From JAXHMM01 sp964528445 (GTDB lineage: Bacteria > Bacteroidota > Rhodothermia > Balneolales > Balneolaceae): DNA of 64,000 bases. The stretch covers positions 1 to 64,000 of the forward strand of contig CAZGSL010000009.1 of NCBI GenBank assembly GCA_964528445.1. Reading direction: 5' to 3'. Made by a program: the position numbers and the translations under genes. Under the pieces are notes generated by a model that did no database searches, was not told the origin of the DNA, and saw only the letters and a program-made list of their open reading frames with translations. Positions 9,659-18,108 of the stretch are shown here, one piece after another. Within the stretch, counting starts at the first letter, position 1; the number at the start of each line of letters is the position of its first letter.

Positions 9659-10342
9659 TCATCGCACCCATCGGCGGTACCACCCGGCCAGCTCCTCCTG
9701 GGAGGCCCCCATGCAGTATCGCAGCCAGATCCAGAAGTATATGAGCTGCAGGCGAACGATCCCGTTTCGCCGGTACTTCCGGGAAGAGGTGGTCACCGGG
9801 GGCGCCAGGATTTCAAACCGGGCCCTGCTCTTCAGGCGGCGGACAAATTCCTGGTCTTCCATCAGCAGGTGGTCTTCACGCATGCCGCCGCTTTCCAGGA
9901 ACAGCCTGCGGGTTACGAAAAGGCTCTGGTCCCCAAACCGGAAGGCGTCAATGTCAAATCGGGTGAACCAGGCATACAGGGAGAGCAGGGGATGGGATGG
10001 TTGAAAGGAGAGACGAAAACAGCCGGCGGGCACTCCCCTCTCCACCGCAGTGAGTATCCGCCGGTCAAAATGTTCCGGTGGGATCGTGTCCGCATGAAGA
10101 AAGTAGAGCACATCGCTCCCGGCCGCGCGGGCCCCGGCGTTCATCTGGCGGGCGCGTCCCCGTCCCTCCCGCACCACCCGGTCGGCCCCGTTTTGTCGGA
10201 CGACGGATACGGTATCGTCACGACTTCCCCCGTCCACGACAATGATCTCGTGCCGGCCGCTCGATCGACTCCTAAGCTCTGACAGGGTCCGCCCGATGAC
10301 CTCCTCCTCGTTGAGGGTCGGTATGACAATACTCAGCTTCAT
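9659..10342 (-). CDS. Family 2 glycosyltransferase, TIGR04283-like (arsenosugar cluster)
   Basis: GT-A fold glycosyltransferase of 227 residues: SIVIPTLNEE at the N-terminus, VVDGGSRDDT for nucleotide-sugar binding, and FLHADT as the DxD-like metal site. This subfamily is found repeatedly beside arsS and is annotated as arsenosugar biosynthesis-associated; its exact sugar donor is not established. The start codon overlaps the stop of the preceding glycosyltransferase (ATGA), so translation is coupled. It is the last gene of the four-gene operon; no clear terminator follows. Confidence 0.9.
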   Translation of the reverse strand: MKLSIVIPTLNEEEVIGRTLSELRSRSSGRHEIIVVDGGSRDDTVSVVRQNGADRVVREGRGRARQMNAGARAAGSDVLYFLHADTIPPEHFDRRILTAVERGVPAGCFRLSFQPSHPLLSLYAWFTRFDIDAFRFGDQSLFVTRRLFLESGGMREDHLLMEDQEFVRRLKSRARFEILAPPVTTSSRKYRRNGIVRLQLIYFWIWLRYCMGASQEELAGWYRRWVR

Positions 10343-10950
10343 CGCAGAAAGGGGAACGTCCGCCGGGCTTCCTGCCAGTCTGCCTCGGTATCCACATCGT
10401 TGAGCTGCGGCAGCCGGTGAATCTCCAGGCCGAGCGACTCCGTCTTTCCAAGGGTTTTTTCCAGCACCCTGCCGGTGCTCCAGGGTATACCGTCGAACAG
10501 GCCGGGATAAAACCGGTTCATTCCCAGCAGGTAGTACCCGCCGTCGGCCGACGGACCCAATACCGCCTGGTGCGCTCCCAGTTTTTCAAAGGCTTCCTCA
10601 AGATGATCGGTGTTCAATCCGGGGCAGTCGCTCCCGATGATCACCACACGCCCGTATCCCTCCTCAAAAGCCTCCCGGAACGCATTCCGCATGCGAGACC
10701 CCAGGTTATCTCCCTCCTGGAGACGCTCGACGAAACGGGATCGGGGCCACCGCTCGCTCTCGGTCGGCGGACGGCTGAACCAGATCTGGCGGTCGGCTTC
10801 CGTACGGGACGCGACGCGCCGGGTGCGGCGGAGCAGACGGAGGTAGATGCTCCGGGCGCGCCGGTCCCCGACAGACTCGGCCAGCCGGGTTTTGACCTCC
10901 CCGGGCCGCGGATTCTTGGCGAATATCATCAGCAGCCGCTCCCCGCTCAC
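10339..10950 (-). CDS. TIGR04282-like glycosyltransferase (DUF2064), arsenosugar cluster
   Basis: Nucleotide-diphospho-sugar transferase-like protein of 203 residues: FAKNPRPGEVKTRLA near the start, VIIGSDCPGL as the metal-binding loop, and GPSADGGYYLLG. I place the start at GTG 10950, which overlaps the arsS stop (GTGA) and has a G-rich ribosome site just upstream; ATG at 10929 is possible. The longer frame reaching 11157 lies inside arsS and is not coding. It probably acts with the next gene in adding or modifying the sugar of arsenosugars, a role inferred from cluster conservation. Confidence 0.9.
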   Translation of the reverse strand: MSGERLLMIFAKNPRPGEVKTRLAESVGDRRARSIYLRLLRRTRRVASRTEADRQIWFSRPPTESERWPRSRFVERLQEGDNLGSRMRNAFREAFEEGYGRVVIIGSDCPGLNTDHLEEAFEKLGAHQAVLGPSADGGYYLLGMNRFYPGLFDGIPWSTGRVLEKTLGKTESLGLEIHRLPQLNDVDTEADWQEARRTFPFLR

Positions 10951-11999
10951 ACCGTCTCCCCCCCGCAACTGCTGCCGGCCCCCGCCGTGCAGCCGAAACA
11001 GTGCTGATTGGTCTGGATCGGACGGCTGTTCAGCGCCTCTTCGTCCCATTCGCTGATATGCCGGGGAGCGGATTCGTCCACTTTCATTTCGAGCATCTGG
11101 TTGAAGTCGCAGTCGTACAGGTAACCATCCCACGAAACCGATATGGTGTCGCGGCACATAACGCCCCGGGCAGCGGCCGGATTGAAAGCCTCCACCAGCT
11201 TTTCCATATACTCCTCCAGGTTTCCGCTCTTCAGAAGAAAATTCAGAAAACGGCTGATAGGCAGGTTGGTAATGGTGAACAGGTTGTCAAAAACGATGGC
11301 GTGTTTCTCCCACAGCTTTTCGCGGAAACGGCGCTCCAGGCTTTCTTGCGAACCCGGAAGAAACGCGCCCGCCGGATTGTAGACCAGGTTGAGTTCCAGC
11401 TCTCCGTCGTCTTTGCCGTATCCCACCCGGTTCAGGTGTTTGAGCGCTTCCACCGAACGGTCGTAGGTACCCTCACCCCGCTGGCGGTCGGTCCTTTCCC
11501 TGTTATAGAACGGCAGGGAACAGGTGACCTCCACGCCGTGCTCTGCGAAAAACTCCGGTAGCTCCTGGTACTTGGGAGCGGTGGTAAGGATGGTAAGATT
11601 GGAACGAACGATCACGTGGCGGTCCATGGCCGATAGCTCCTCGACAAACCACCGGAAGTGCGGGTGCATCTCCGGCGCCCCCCCGGTCAGATCAGCCGTC
11701 CCAATGCTCGAATTCCCGACGGCCTCCAGGCACGCTTCCATCGTTTCGCGCTCCATAATCTCCTCCCGGTCCGGTCCCGCATCCACATGGCAGTGCTTGC
11801 AGGTCATATTGCACATGTATCCGAGATTCACCTGGAAAATCTCAATGCCGGTGGGCCGAAGCGGATACTCTCCCATCCCCCGCAGCTTCTCCTCGAAATC
11901 CGTCATCTCTTTCAGGCGATCGGAATACCCGTTCAGCAGTTCCAGCTGGTAAGCGGGATCGGAGAGTTTGTGGTTTGAGACTTTCAGGGAACGAATCAT
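10947..11999 (-). CDS. arsS: Arsenosugar biosynthesis radical SAM protein ArsS
   Basis: Radical SAM enzyme proposed to transfer the 5'-deoxyadenosyl group to dimethylated arsenic on the way to arsenosugars. The cluster motif CNMTCKHC (Cys 63, 67, 70) is intact, followed by a C-terminal cysteine segment CFGCTAGAGSSCGG that is characteristic of ArsS. The start at ATG 11999 lies two bases after the AhpD-like stop; the frame running to 12164 overlaps that gene and is rejected. The methyltransferase ArsM expected upstream in the pathway is not in this window. Confidence 0.93.
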   Translation of the reverse strand: MIRSLKVSNHKLSDPAYQLELLNGYSDRLKEMTDFEEKLRGMGEYPLRPTGIEIFQVNLGYMCNMTCKHCHVDAGPDREEIMERETMEACLEAVGNSSIGTADLTGGAPEMHPHFRWFVEELSAMDRHVIVRSNLTILTTAPKYQELPEFFAEHGVEVTCSLPFYNRERTDRQRGEGTYDRSVEALKHLNRVGYGKDDGELELNLVYNPAGAFLPGSQESLERRFREKLWEKHAIVFDNLFTITNLPISRFLNFLLKSGNLEEYMEKLVEAFNPAAARGVMCRDTISVSWDGYLYDCDFNQMLEMKVDESAPRHISEWDEEALNSRPIQTNQHCFGCTAGAGSSCGGETV

Positions 12000-12001
12000 G
12001 G

Positions 12002-12337
12002 CTACATACGCATATTTTTGGTCTTGTTCATCATCTGCACGCCGTGTACCAGGGAGGCGCCCCCGCGTATGGCCGTGGCAACGTGCACCGCCTCCATCAT
12101 CTCCTGCTCGGTAGCACCCTTCTCCAGGCTCGCGTCGGTGTATGCGTCGATACAGTAGGGACACTGAACAGTATGGGAAACCGCCAGGGCGATCAGCGCC
12201 TTCTCTCTTTCGGTCAGGGCTCCTTCCTCAAAAACCGAATCGTAGTAGTTGAAAAATTTCTCTCCCAGCTCTTCCTGGAACTCGCTCACATCCCCGAACT
12301 TCTTCAGGTCCTCTGCCTTGTAGTAACTGTCCGACAT
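12002..12337 (-). CDS. Arsenosugar-cluster AhpD-like (carboxymuconolactone decarboxylase family) protein
   Basis: A 111-residue all-helical AhpD-fold protein with the redox pair CPYC near residues 59-62 and a downstream His within EAVHVATAIRGG, the AhpD proton-relay pattern. Members next to arsS are annotated as arsenosugar biosynthesis-associated peroxidase-like proteins; the reaction is unproven, and a peroxide- or thiol-redox role is inferred. First gene of the operon, with a promoter-like site 44 bases upstream. Confidence 0.9.
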   Translation of the reverse strand: MSDSYYKAEDLKKFGDVSEFQEELGEKFFNYYDSVFEEGALTEREKALIALAVSHTVQCPYCIDAYTDASLEKGATEQEMMEAVHVATAIRGGASLVHGVQMMNKTKNMRM

Positions 12338-12380
12338 GATTGCCTTATGTTTAACTGCGATTATTTATTCTGAAAGATAT

Positions 12381-12412
12381 CAATATAAGGGGAGAGGATG
12401 GTTTTCCCTCAA
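12381..12412 (-). promoter_or_regulatory. Candidate promoter of the arsenosugar operon
   Basis: Minus-strand TTTG, 22-base spacer, then TATATTG, 44 bases before the first ATG of the operon. It matches the recurring TTG/TAnnTTG layout seen elsewhere in the window. No obvious ArsR-type inverted repeat was noticed nearby. Confidence 0.42.
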
Positions 12413-12535
12413 ACACGGATTCATCGGTCCCGGAAACGAAACATCGCGGGTGCTTCCTGATATAACTGAGACGATGCAAACGGGTAAACTCTTACCGCGA
12501 GGCGAAAAACCGCAATCGAATCCTCTGTAAGTATC

Positions 12536-13000
12536 ATGCGAAAACATCTCTCACTCCTGATAACGGTCTTGATCATTCTGACAGCAGCTATTTCCGCCCA
12601 CGCCCAGGAACGGGGGATCGGGATCGGGGTGATGATCGGAGATCCCACCGGTCTGAGCTTCAAGAGCTGGAACCCGAACGGCACCGCGATAGACGCCGGA
12701 CTGGCATGGTCGGTAGGAAGATATGATGCCCTGCATATCCACGCGGATTATCTCTGGCACGATGCCCGCCTGTTCGGAGAGATCGACAGGGGAGCACTGC
12801 TGGGATATGTCGGGGCAGGGGGACGCCTGGTACTGCTGGAGGGGGAGGCGGTTCTGGGCGGCCGAGTGCCCCTGGGACTCAACTACCTTTTCGGGGAGGC
12901 TCCCCTGGGTGTGTTCCTTGAGATTGTGCCGGTCGTGGATCTGCTGCCGGCCTCGGATTTTGAAATGAGCGGGGCGGTGGGCATACGGTACTACCTGTAA
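12536..13000 (+). CDS. Small outer-membrane beta-barrel-like protein
   Basis: Exported 154-residue protein with a signal peptide (ending ISAHAQ). The rest alternates Gly and hydrophobic residues in short strands and ends in an aromatic/hydrophobic motif (GIRYYL) typical of outer-membrane barrels. The opening GIGVMIGDPTGLSFK resembles DUF3996-type proteins; that match is from memory and untested. It is divergent from the arsenosugar operon with a 198-base shared upstream region. Function unknown. Confidence 0.75.
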   Translation: MRKHLSLLITVLIILTAAISAHAQERGIGIGVMIGDPTGLSFKSWNPNGTAIDAGLAWSVGRYDALHIHADYLWHDARLFGEIDRGALLGYVGAGGRLVLLEGEAVLGGRVPLGLNYLFGEAPLGVFLEIVPVVDLLPASDFEMSGAVGIRYYL

Positions 13001-13134
13001 GTTGCCATCCTTTGCAGGATCTCATTTCAGGAAATAATCTTTGATTGCATCTTTGATCTGGTGTTGGTATCTAGAATGGTACATTCTCATGTATACATTC
13101 ATGTTAAATAATCTGAATCAAAAGAGAGGATACC

Positions 13135-13560
13135 ATGAAACTTTTCAAATATGCTTCTTTGGTGCTTGTGGCCCTGCTTCTCACCTCCTGTTACCACGCA
13201 CAAATAACGACGGATAAAAATCCGTCATCCACCGTAATCGACCAGCCGTGGGCATCCTCGTTCATTTACGGCCTGGTCCCTCCGCCGGTGGTTGAAACAG
13301 CATCGCAGTGTCCCAACGGGGTTTCCAGGGTGGAGACGAAAATGAGTTTCCTGAACGGCCTGGTTTCCGCCCTCACCTTCAGCCTCTATACCCCCATGCA
13401 TATAACGGTGACCTGTGCGGCCGGTTCCGGCATGTCCGCTACGGGGCCTGATCTGGAGATACCGGAAAATTCCACCGAAGACCAGGCAGCCGATACCTTT
13501 AACGAAGCGGCGCAAAAATCGGCCGAAGAGGGTGAACCGGTCTTCGTCAGATTCAAATAA
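13135..13560 (+). CDS. Bor-like outer-membrane lipoprotein
   Basis: A 141-residue lipoprotein: signal with lipobox LLLTSC, then a Bor-type domain recognisable from IDQPWASSFIYGLVPP and NGLVSALTFSLYTPM with conserved cysteines (Cys near 58 and 94). Bor of phage lambda and its Iss relatives are serum-resistance lipoproteins of enterobacteria; a role here is unknown. An acidic tail of about 40 residues follows the domain. A strong terminator lies 24 bases downstream, so the gene forms its own unit. Confidence 0.8.
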   Translation: MKLFKYASLVLVALLLTSCYHAQITTDKNPSSTVIDQPWASSFIYGLVPPPVVETASQCPNGVSRVETKMSFLNGLVSALTFSLYTPMHITVTCAAGSGMSATGPDLEIPENSTEDQAADTFNEAAQKSAEEGEPVFVRFK

Positions 13561-13583
13561 CCCTCCGGCGCCCATCAAATGGG

Positions 13584-13619
13584 AAAGCCCTTCCGGCCAA
13601 ACCCGGAAGGGCTTTTTTA
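13584..13619 (+). terminator. Rho-independent terminator of the Bor-like gene
   Basis: A perfect 12-base stem (AAGCCCTTCCGG with CCGGAAGGGCTT), 6-base loop, then a T run at 13613-13618. Confidence 0.92.
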
Positions 13620-13677
13620 TGAGCTGCAAATCCGTTCGTAAGCACTTCCTGTATTGAGCGCGGAATCCGCACCGGGG

Positions 13678-15384
13678 TCAATCCTCCCGGATTTCCTCCA
13701 TTTCGGCTGCGAGGGAATCCATCTCCTCTCTTTTTTCCTCCAGTTCGCTTTCCGCACGCTTCACTTTCTGCTGAATCTCTTTAAGCAGCGGATTGTCGTC
13801 GTCGGTGGAGGTGAAATAGGTCTCCTTCTCCTTGATCTGCAGGACCTCCTTCTCAAGCGTCCGGACTTCCTTCTTTAGTTTCTTGTAATCCTTACGCAGA
13901 TCCTGGATCCGGGAACGCTGGTCCGGGTCCAGATCAGCTTTTGCCAACTCCCGGTCGAATTTGTCGCCCGACTTGGCGGCCCGGAAACGGTCGTATATCA
14001 CATCACAGGCCTGCCGGTACTGCTTCCAGATCTCGTTTTTCTTTTTGATCGGAACATAACCGGCCTCCTTGAATTTCTCCTGCAGCGGCTTGGCCTGATT
14101 GACCGCCTCGATGGGATCGTCGTGCTTCCCCAGCTCCCGCAGTTTCTCCAGGATCTGCTTTTTCTCTTCCAGGTTGTCCTTTCGCTCCTCCTTGACCTCC
14201 TTGAAATGCTCCCTGCGCCGATCGTAGAATACGTCCATGGCGCCCTTGAACCGCTTCCAGATCTTGTCGGACTTCTTGCGGGGTACGGGACCGATCTTCT
14301 TCCAGCGGTCCATAAGTTTCTGCATTCCGCGGTGGCCTTTCTCCCAGTCGGTGGTCTCCTTGAGCTCTTCTGCCTCCTCAATCAGCTCCAGTTTCTTTTG
14401 GTAGTGCTTCTCTTCCTGCCGGCGAAGCTTATCGATGTTTTCCGACTTCCTGTCGTTGAACGCATCGCTGGCCGCCTTGAAACGGGCCCAGAGCTCATCC
14501 TCTTTTCGCTGGGGCAGATTCCCGATCTTTTTCCATCGCTGGTGCAGTTTGTTGATCTTGCTGGCCGCCTTGGAGAGGTCGTCCGCCTCCAGAAGGGCCT
14601 CGGCTTCCTTTATTACCTGCTCTTTCTTGCCGTAAAATTTGTCAACCTTACTGCGGTGTTCCTCATCATATTTGTACTTGCGGTCATAGTAGGTATCCTG
14701 TGCCGACTTGTACCTCCCCCACACTTCGTCCGCCTTCTCACCAGGCACACGCCCGATTTTTTTCCACTGCCTGGTCAGATCCTCAAACCTGCTGTCAATC
14801 TTCTCCCACTCCCGGGTATCTCCGCTAATGGAAGAGGCCACTTTCTCCATCTTATCCAAAATACTGAGCTTCAGCATCAGGTTGTCCTCCCTCTTCTGAC
14901 GCTGCTGTACCAGGCGGTCGACCTTGTGGTCGTTGAATTCGTCCATCAGGCGGGAAAACCGCGTATCCAGATCCTCATCCACATCCTTGGGTAGCTGTCC
15001 CACTGCTCCCCACTTCCCCCTAATTTTCTTGACCCTGTCGGTAGCGGACCACTCCTGGTTTTCCACGATCTCCTCCAGCTCGCCCAGAAGCTTCCTCTTT
15101 TTATCCAGGTTCTTTTGCCGCTCTTTCTTCTGCTTTTCGTAGTGCTCCTCCCTCCGCTGCTCAAAACGTTCGGTGGCTTTTACCACCCGTTCGTAGAGCT
15201 CGCCCCTCAGCTCTTTGTCAACCTCGGGTCCCTCTTCCCACTGGCGGGTAATGTTCTCCAGCTCCATACTCACGTACGGCCAGTCGGTCTGTTTGGAGAG
15301 CGATTCCGCCTTATCCGCCAGCTCCCTGTAGTACTCCAGGCCGTTCTTCTCGTCCTGATCTGTTTTAGGCTTGCTTTCGTCCAT
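13678..15384 (-). CDS. DUF349 multi-repeat protein
   Basis: A 568-residue, highly charged helical protein built of about six DUF349 units. Each unit is a roughly 75-residue coiled-coil-rich segment with a W-K-x-I-G core and a following F(D)xR helix, for example WKKIGRVPGEKADEVWGRY and WKKIGPVPRKKSDKIWKRF. The last 80 residues form a separate coiled coil (KKLKKEVRTLEKEVLQIKE). No signal or membrane segment is seen, so it is probably cytoplasmic. The family has no agreed biochemical role. It stands alone with its own promoter-like site at 15461. Confidence 0.9.
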   Translation of the reverse strand: MDESKPKTDQDEKNGLEYYRELADKAESLSKQTDWPYVSMELENITRQWEEGPEVDKELRGELYERVVKATERFEQRREEHYEKQKKERQKNLDKKRKLLGELEEIVENQEWSATDRVKKIRGKWGAVGQLPKDVDEDLDTRFSRLMDEFNDHKVDRLVQQRQKREDNLMLKLSILDKMEKVASSISGDTREWEKIDSRFEDLTRQWKKIGRVPGEKADEVWGRYKSAQDTYYDRKYKYDEEHRSKVDKFYGKKEQVIKEAEALLEADDLSKAASKINKLHQRWKKIGNLPQRKEDELWARFKAASDAFNDRKSENIDKLRRQEEKHYQKKLELIEEAEELKETTDWEKGHRGMQKLMDRWKKIGPVPRKKSDKIWKRFKGAMDVFYDRRREHFKEVKEERKDNLEEKKQILEKLRELGKHDDPIEAVNQAKPLQEKFKEAGYVPIKKKNEIWKQYRQACDVIYDRFRAAKSGDKFDRELAKADLDPDQRSRIQDLRKDYKKLKKEVRTLEKEVLQIKEKETYFTSTDDDNPLLKEIQQKVKRAESELEEKREEMDSLAAEMEEIRED

Positions 15385-15460
15385 AATAATGTGGGAGGTA
15401 TCTCTTTAGCTGCTCTTGGCTGTTGAAGGCAGGTTGCCTTGCGCAGGCTTTCAGTTTAGC

Positions 15461-15491
15461 CAAGATAATATTTCTAAGCAACTTAATACAA
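15461..15491 (-). promoter_or_regulatory. Candidate promoter of the DUF349 gene
   Basis: Minus-strand TTG-N21-TATCTTG, 77 bases before the ATG. It shares the string TATTATCTTGGC with the receptor promoter at 9572. Confidence 0.48.
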
Positions 15492-15502
15492 CCCGGGGGG
15501 AG

Positions 15503-16318
15503 TCAGTTTCGGGTGTCAAAGAGATGGACATCCCGTTGAGGATAGGGGAAGGAGATATCCTCCTCGTCAAAACGCTCCTTGATCTTTTTGATCAGGTCGT
15601 AGCGGAGAGGCCAGAGGTTGGGCGTCTCGGTCCACGGCCGTACACGGATACTCACCGCGTTGTCACCCAGACCGCTCACGGCGATCAGCGGTTCCGGTTC
15701 GGGCAGCACCCGGTCATCGTCCGACAGTATCTCCCGGATAATTCCCATCGCACGATCCATATCGTCGTCGTAGGAAATTCCGATCTCCAGCTCCACCCTC
15801 CGGGTATCCAGGGCGGTAAAATTCTCAATCTTGTTGCCCCAGACGCTGGAGTTGGGCAGCGTAACCACCCGGTTGTCAAACGTGTGCATGCGGGTCACGA
15901 ACAACCCGATCTCCTCAATCACACCGGATGTCCCGGCGATATCGACGGCATCTCCCGCATTAAACGGCCGCAGCGTCAAAAGCATGAGGCCGGAAGCGAT
16001 ATTGCTGAGCGTCCCCTGCAGGGCCAGTCCGATAGCGAGTCCCGCCACGCTCAGCATGGCGATCAGGCTGGCCGTCTCCACACCGAACTGGCCGAGCACC
16101 ACCAGCAGGGTAACCAGCAGCACCGTCACCCGTGTGATCTTCGCCAGCAGGGGGGCCACGGTATCGTCAATCTTCTCCGAGCGATTCATCATCTTCTGAA
16201 CCCGTCCCCCCAGCCAGCGGGATGCGATCCAGCCCACCACCAGGATGGCCACGGCGGCGACCACCTGCATGCCGTAATAGACCAGGTTATCCGAAACGAA
16301 CGCGGTTATTTCTTCCAT
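15503..16318 (-). CDS. MscS-family mechanosensitive channel (small form)
   Basis: Inner-membrane tension-gated channel that vents solutes on hypo-osmotic shock. The 271 residues contain three transmembrane helices (about 15-32, 60-80, 88-110), the pore helix with Gly/Ala packing (GLAIGLALQGTLSNIASG), the MscS beta domain (PFNAGDAVDIAGTSGVIEEI; TLPNSSVWGNKIENF) and a C-terminal alpha/beta domain. This is the size of the minimal MscS/YnaI-free form. It heads a short stress-related run with the coiled-coil and Dps genes on the same strand. Confidence 0.93.
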   Translation of the reverse strand: MEEITAFVSDNLVYYGMQVVAAVAILVVGWIASRWLGGRVQKMMNRSEKIDDTVAPLLAKITRVTVLLVTLLVVLGQFGVETASLIAMLSVAGLAIGLALQGTLSNIASGLMLLTLRPFNAGDAVDIAGTSGVIEEIGLFVTRMHTFDNRVVTLPNSSVWGNKIENFTALDTRRVELEIGISYDDDMDRAMGIIREILSDDDRVLPEPEPLIAVSGLGDNAVSIRVRPWTETPNLWPLRYDLIKKIKERFDEEDISFPYPQRDVHLFDTRN

Positions 16319-16390
16319 GTCAATAGTATGGAAATATGGATTAATCCGGGCAGGAGCAATGCAAACGGATCACCTGTACCGGCTTTGTTT

Positions 16391-16681
16391 CTATTTCTTC
16401 AGGATGGAACGCACCTCCGAGATCCCGGCTTTTACGTCATCCCAGAGTTCCTCGGCATCTTCGCGTATGGCCTCGAAGGAGTCGTCTCCAGCTTCCCTGA
16501 TCCTCTTCAGTTTATCCCGAAGACGGGAACGTTTCTTTCTGAGCTTCCCGATGCGTTCAGAAAGCTGATCCCTGATTTCGGTGGATTCTTTCTCGGCTTT
16601 CTCCTGCAGACGGTCGATCTGCTCGTTCCAGGTGCGAAGCTGCGTTTCCAGTTTGTCAATGTACTCTTCTCGCGATGCCAT
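16391..16681 (-). CDS. Small coiled-coil protein, Sll1863-like stress protein
   Basis: A 96-residue charged coiled coil without signal or membrane segment. The opening REEYIDKLETQLRTWNEQID and the amphipathic repeats that follow resemble the small stress-response family named after Synechocystis Sll1863; the resemblance is by eye. The C-terminal third (EDAEELWDDVKAGISEV) is amphipathic and acidic and could touch membranes. It lies between dps and the MscS gene, which supports a stress-linked role but proves no function. Confidence 0.72.
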   Translation of the reverse strand: MASREEYIDKLETQLRTWNEQIDRLQEKAEKESTEIRDQLSERIGKLRKKRSRLRDKLKRIREAGDDSFEAIREDAEELWDDVKAGISEVRSILKK

Positions 16682-16728
16682 GGTACCGGTTGTTTTTGAG
16701 TTGGTTTTCGCGGAAACGGCCGCCCCTG

Positions 16729-17229
16729 CTACTCGAGATGACTGCGCAGCATCCAGGCCGCCTTCGAGTGAACGTTCAGGCGCCGCGTAATAAGGTCGAT
16801 TGTGGCCTCGTCGTCGGTTTCGTAGGCCGGTTTCAGCGCTTCCCGGGCTGTCCGGATCACCTGCTCGTTCGCGATGGCGAGCCGCCGCACCATCTCCAGG
16901 GCCGGCGGTTTCTCGGTATCCTCCTTGATGGAGGTCAGCTCCTTGAATTCCATAAAGGATCCCGGAGACTTGTGACCCAGCGCCCGAATGCGTTCGGCAA
17001 TCTCGTCAACGGCCTCCGCGAGTTCGGTATACTGGTGCTCAAACTGCTCGTGCAGGGGATGAAACAGCTCCCCGGTGACGTTCCAGTGATAATTGTGGGT
17101 CTTCAGGTAAAGCATATAGGAATCCGCCAGCAGCCTCGAGAGGCCCCCGGCTATGTTCTTCCTGTGCTTTTCACTGATGCCGATGTTGATTTCCATATCC
17201 ATAACTGCGTCTTTGGATGCGGTAGCCAT
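16729..17229 (-). CDS. dps: Dps-family DNA-protecting ferritin
   Basis: Dodecameric mini-ferritin that binds iron, consumes peroxide and protects DNA in stress. The 166-residue protein carries the Dps signature HNYHWNV with the ferroxidase His, followed by the helix FHPLHEQFEHQYTEL and DEIAERI supplying the acidic ligands. The start is ATG 17229, set by a strong GGAGGTG ribosome site eight bases upstream; the ATG at 17250 lacks one. The N-terminal tail is short and not Lys-rich, so non-specific DNA binding may be weak. Confidence 0.92.
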   Translation of the reverse strand: MATASKDAVMDMEINIGISEKHRKNIAGGLSRLLADSYMLYLKTHNYHWNVTGELFHPLHEQFEHQYTELAEAVDEIAERIRALGHKSPGSFMEFKELTSIKEDTEKPPALEMVRRLAIANEQVIRTAREALKPAYETDDEATIDLITRRLNVHSKAAWMLRSHLE

Positions 17230-17370
17230 ATGGAATTCACCTCCGTACATTTAATAGGTCCAAGTACAATATTCTATACACTTATGGAGCCCCGATCATT
17301 CCCTGAAATCCATAGAATGTACCTATTGAGAGTATAGATCCAGAGAAGGGCGGAATGGACCGAAGCCGCA

Positions 17371-18081
17371 CTACGCTCTCTCCTGCCGCTCTCTCTTCCA
17401 GCGGAAATGATCGATCAGGCGCATCATATCCGGGGGTATCCTGGCCTCGAACTCCACCTCCTCCCCGCTCCGGGGATGTACGAACGAGAGGCGCCAGGCG
17501 TGCAGAGCCTGCCGGTTAATAAGGGGTTCGTCCTCTTCCTCGGGGGCGTAGTGCTGATCTCCGACGAGCTGATGGCCCGCCTCGTTGAATTGCACCCGAA
17601 TCTGATTCTTGAGACCGGTATCCAGCTCCACCTCCACGAGGGTGGTATGATACAGGCGCTCCCTGACGCGGTACCGCAGCCTTGCGGGCGTGGCTCCCTC
17701 CTCCCCGGGATCCACCACGATATTGCGGAACCCCTCTTTAATCAATTTGAGATGATGGAACAGCTCCCCCTCTTCCGGTTCGACCTCGCCGCGCACCAGG
17801 GCCAGATAATGCCGCCCAGGCGTGTGGTTCTTAAACTGCTCGAAGAGATGTTCGTAGGCCCTTTTGTTTTTGGCAAACACCATGAGTCCGCTGGTATAGC
17901 GATCGATCCGGTGAACCGATCCCACGCGCACCCCGTGCCTGCCCAGATGACGGGCTACCAGGTCGAACAGGTTCTTCGCGTTGCTGTCGGGTATGGGAAC
18001 CGAAAGCAGCCCGGCAGGCTTATCCACCACAAAGATATCGCGGTCCTGGTGGACGATATAAAAATCGCGATTCTTACCCAC
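17371..18081 (-). CDS. RluA-family pseudouridine synthase
   Basis: Converts uridine to pseudouridine in rRNA or tRNA. The catalytic motif HRIDRYTSG (Asp60) is intact, with VVDKPAGLLSVP before it and NQIRVQF after it. The 236-residue length lacks an N-terminal S4 domain, as in RluA itself or tRNA-type members, so the target base cannot be named. The start is GTG 18081. A small unknown gene lies 27 bases upstream on the same strand. Confidence 0.92.
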   Translation of the reverse strand: MGKNRDFYIVHQDRDIFVVDKPAGLLSVPIPDSNAKNLFDLVARHLGRHGVRVGSVHRIDRYTSGLMVFAKNKRAYEHLFEQFKNHTPGRHYLALVRGEVEPEEGELFHHLKLIKEGFRNIVVDPGEEGATPARLRYRVRERLYHTTLVEVELDTGLKNQIRVQFNEAGHQLVGDQHYAPEEEDEPLINRQALHAWRLSFVHPRSGEEVEFEARIPPDMMRLIDHFRWKRERQERA

Positions 18082-18108
18082 GGGGATCCTGGGATTTGCG
18101 GGCGTAAT

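Noticed and set aside
10951..11157. N-terminal extension of the DUF2064-type glycosyltransferase
   Set aside because: It lies inside arsS in another frame; the GTGA overlap at 10950 gives the normal family length.
12000..12164. N-terminal extension of arsS
   Set aside because: It overlaps the AhpD-like gene; ATG 11999 directly follows that gene's stop.
14122..14994. 290-residue plus-strand frame opposite the DUF349 gene
   Set aside because: Leu-rich mirror of Lys/Glu-rich repeats; no start signal and no family resemblance.
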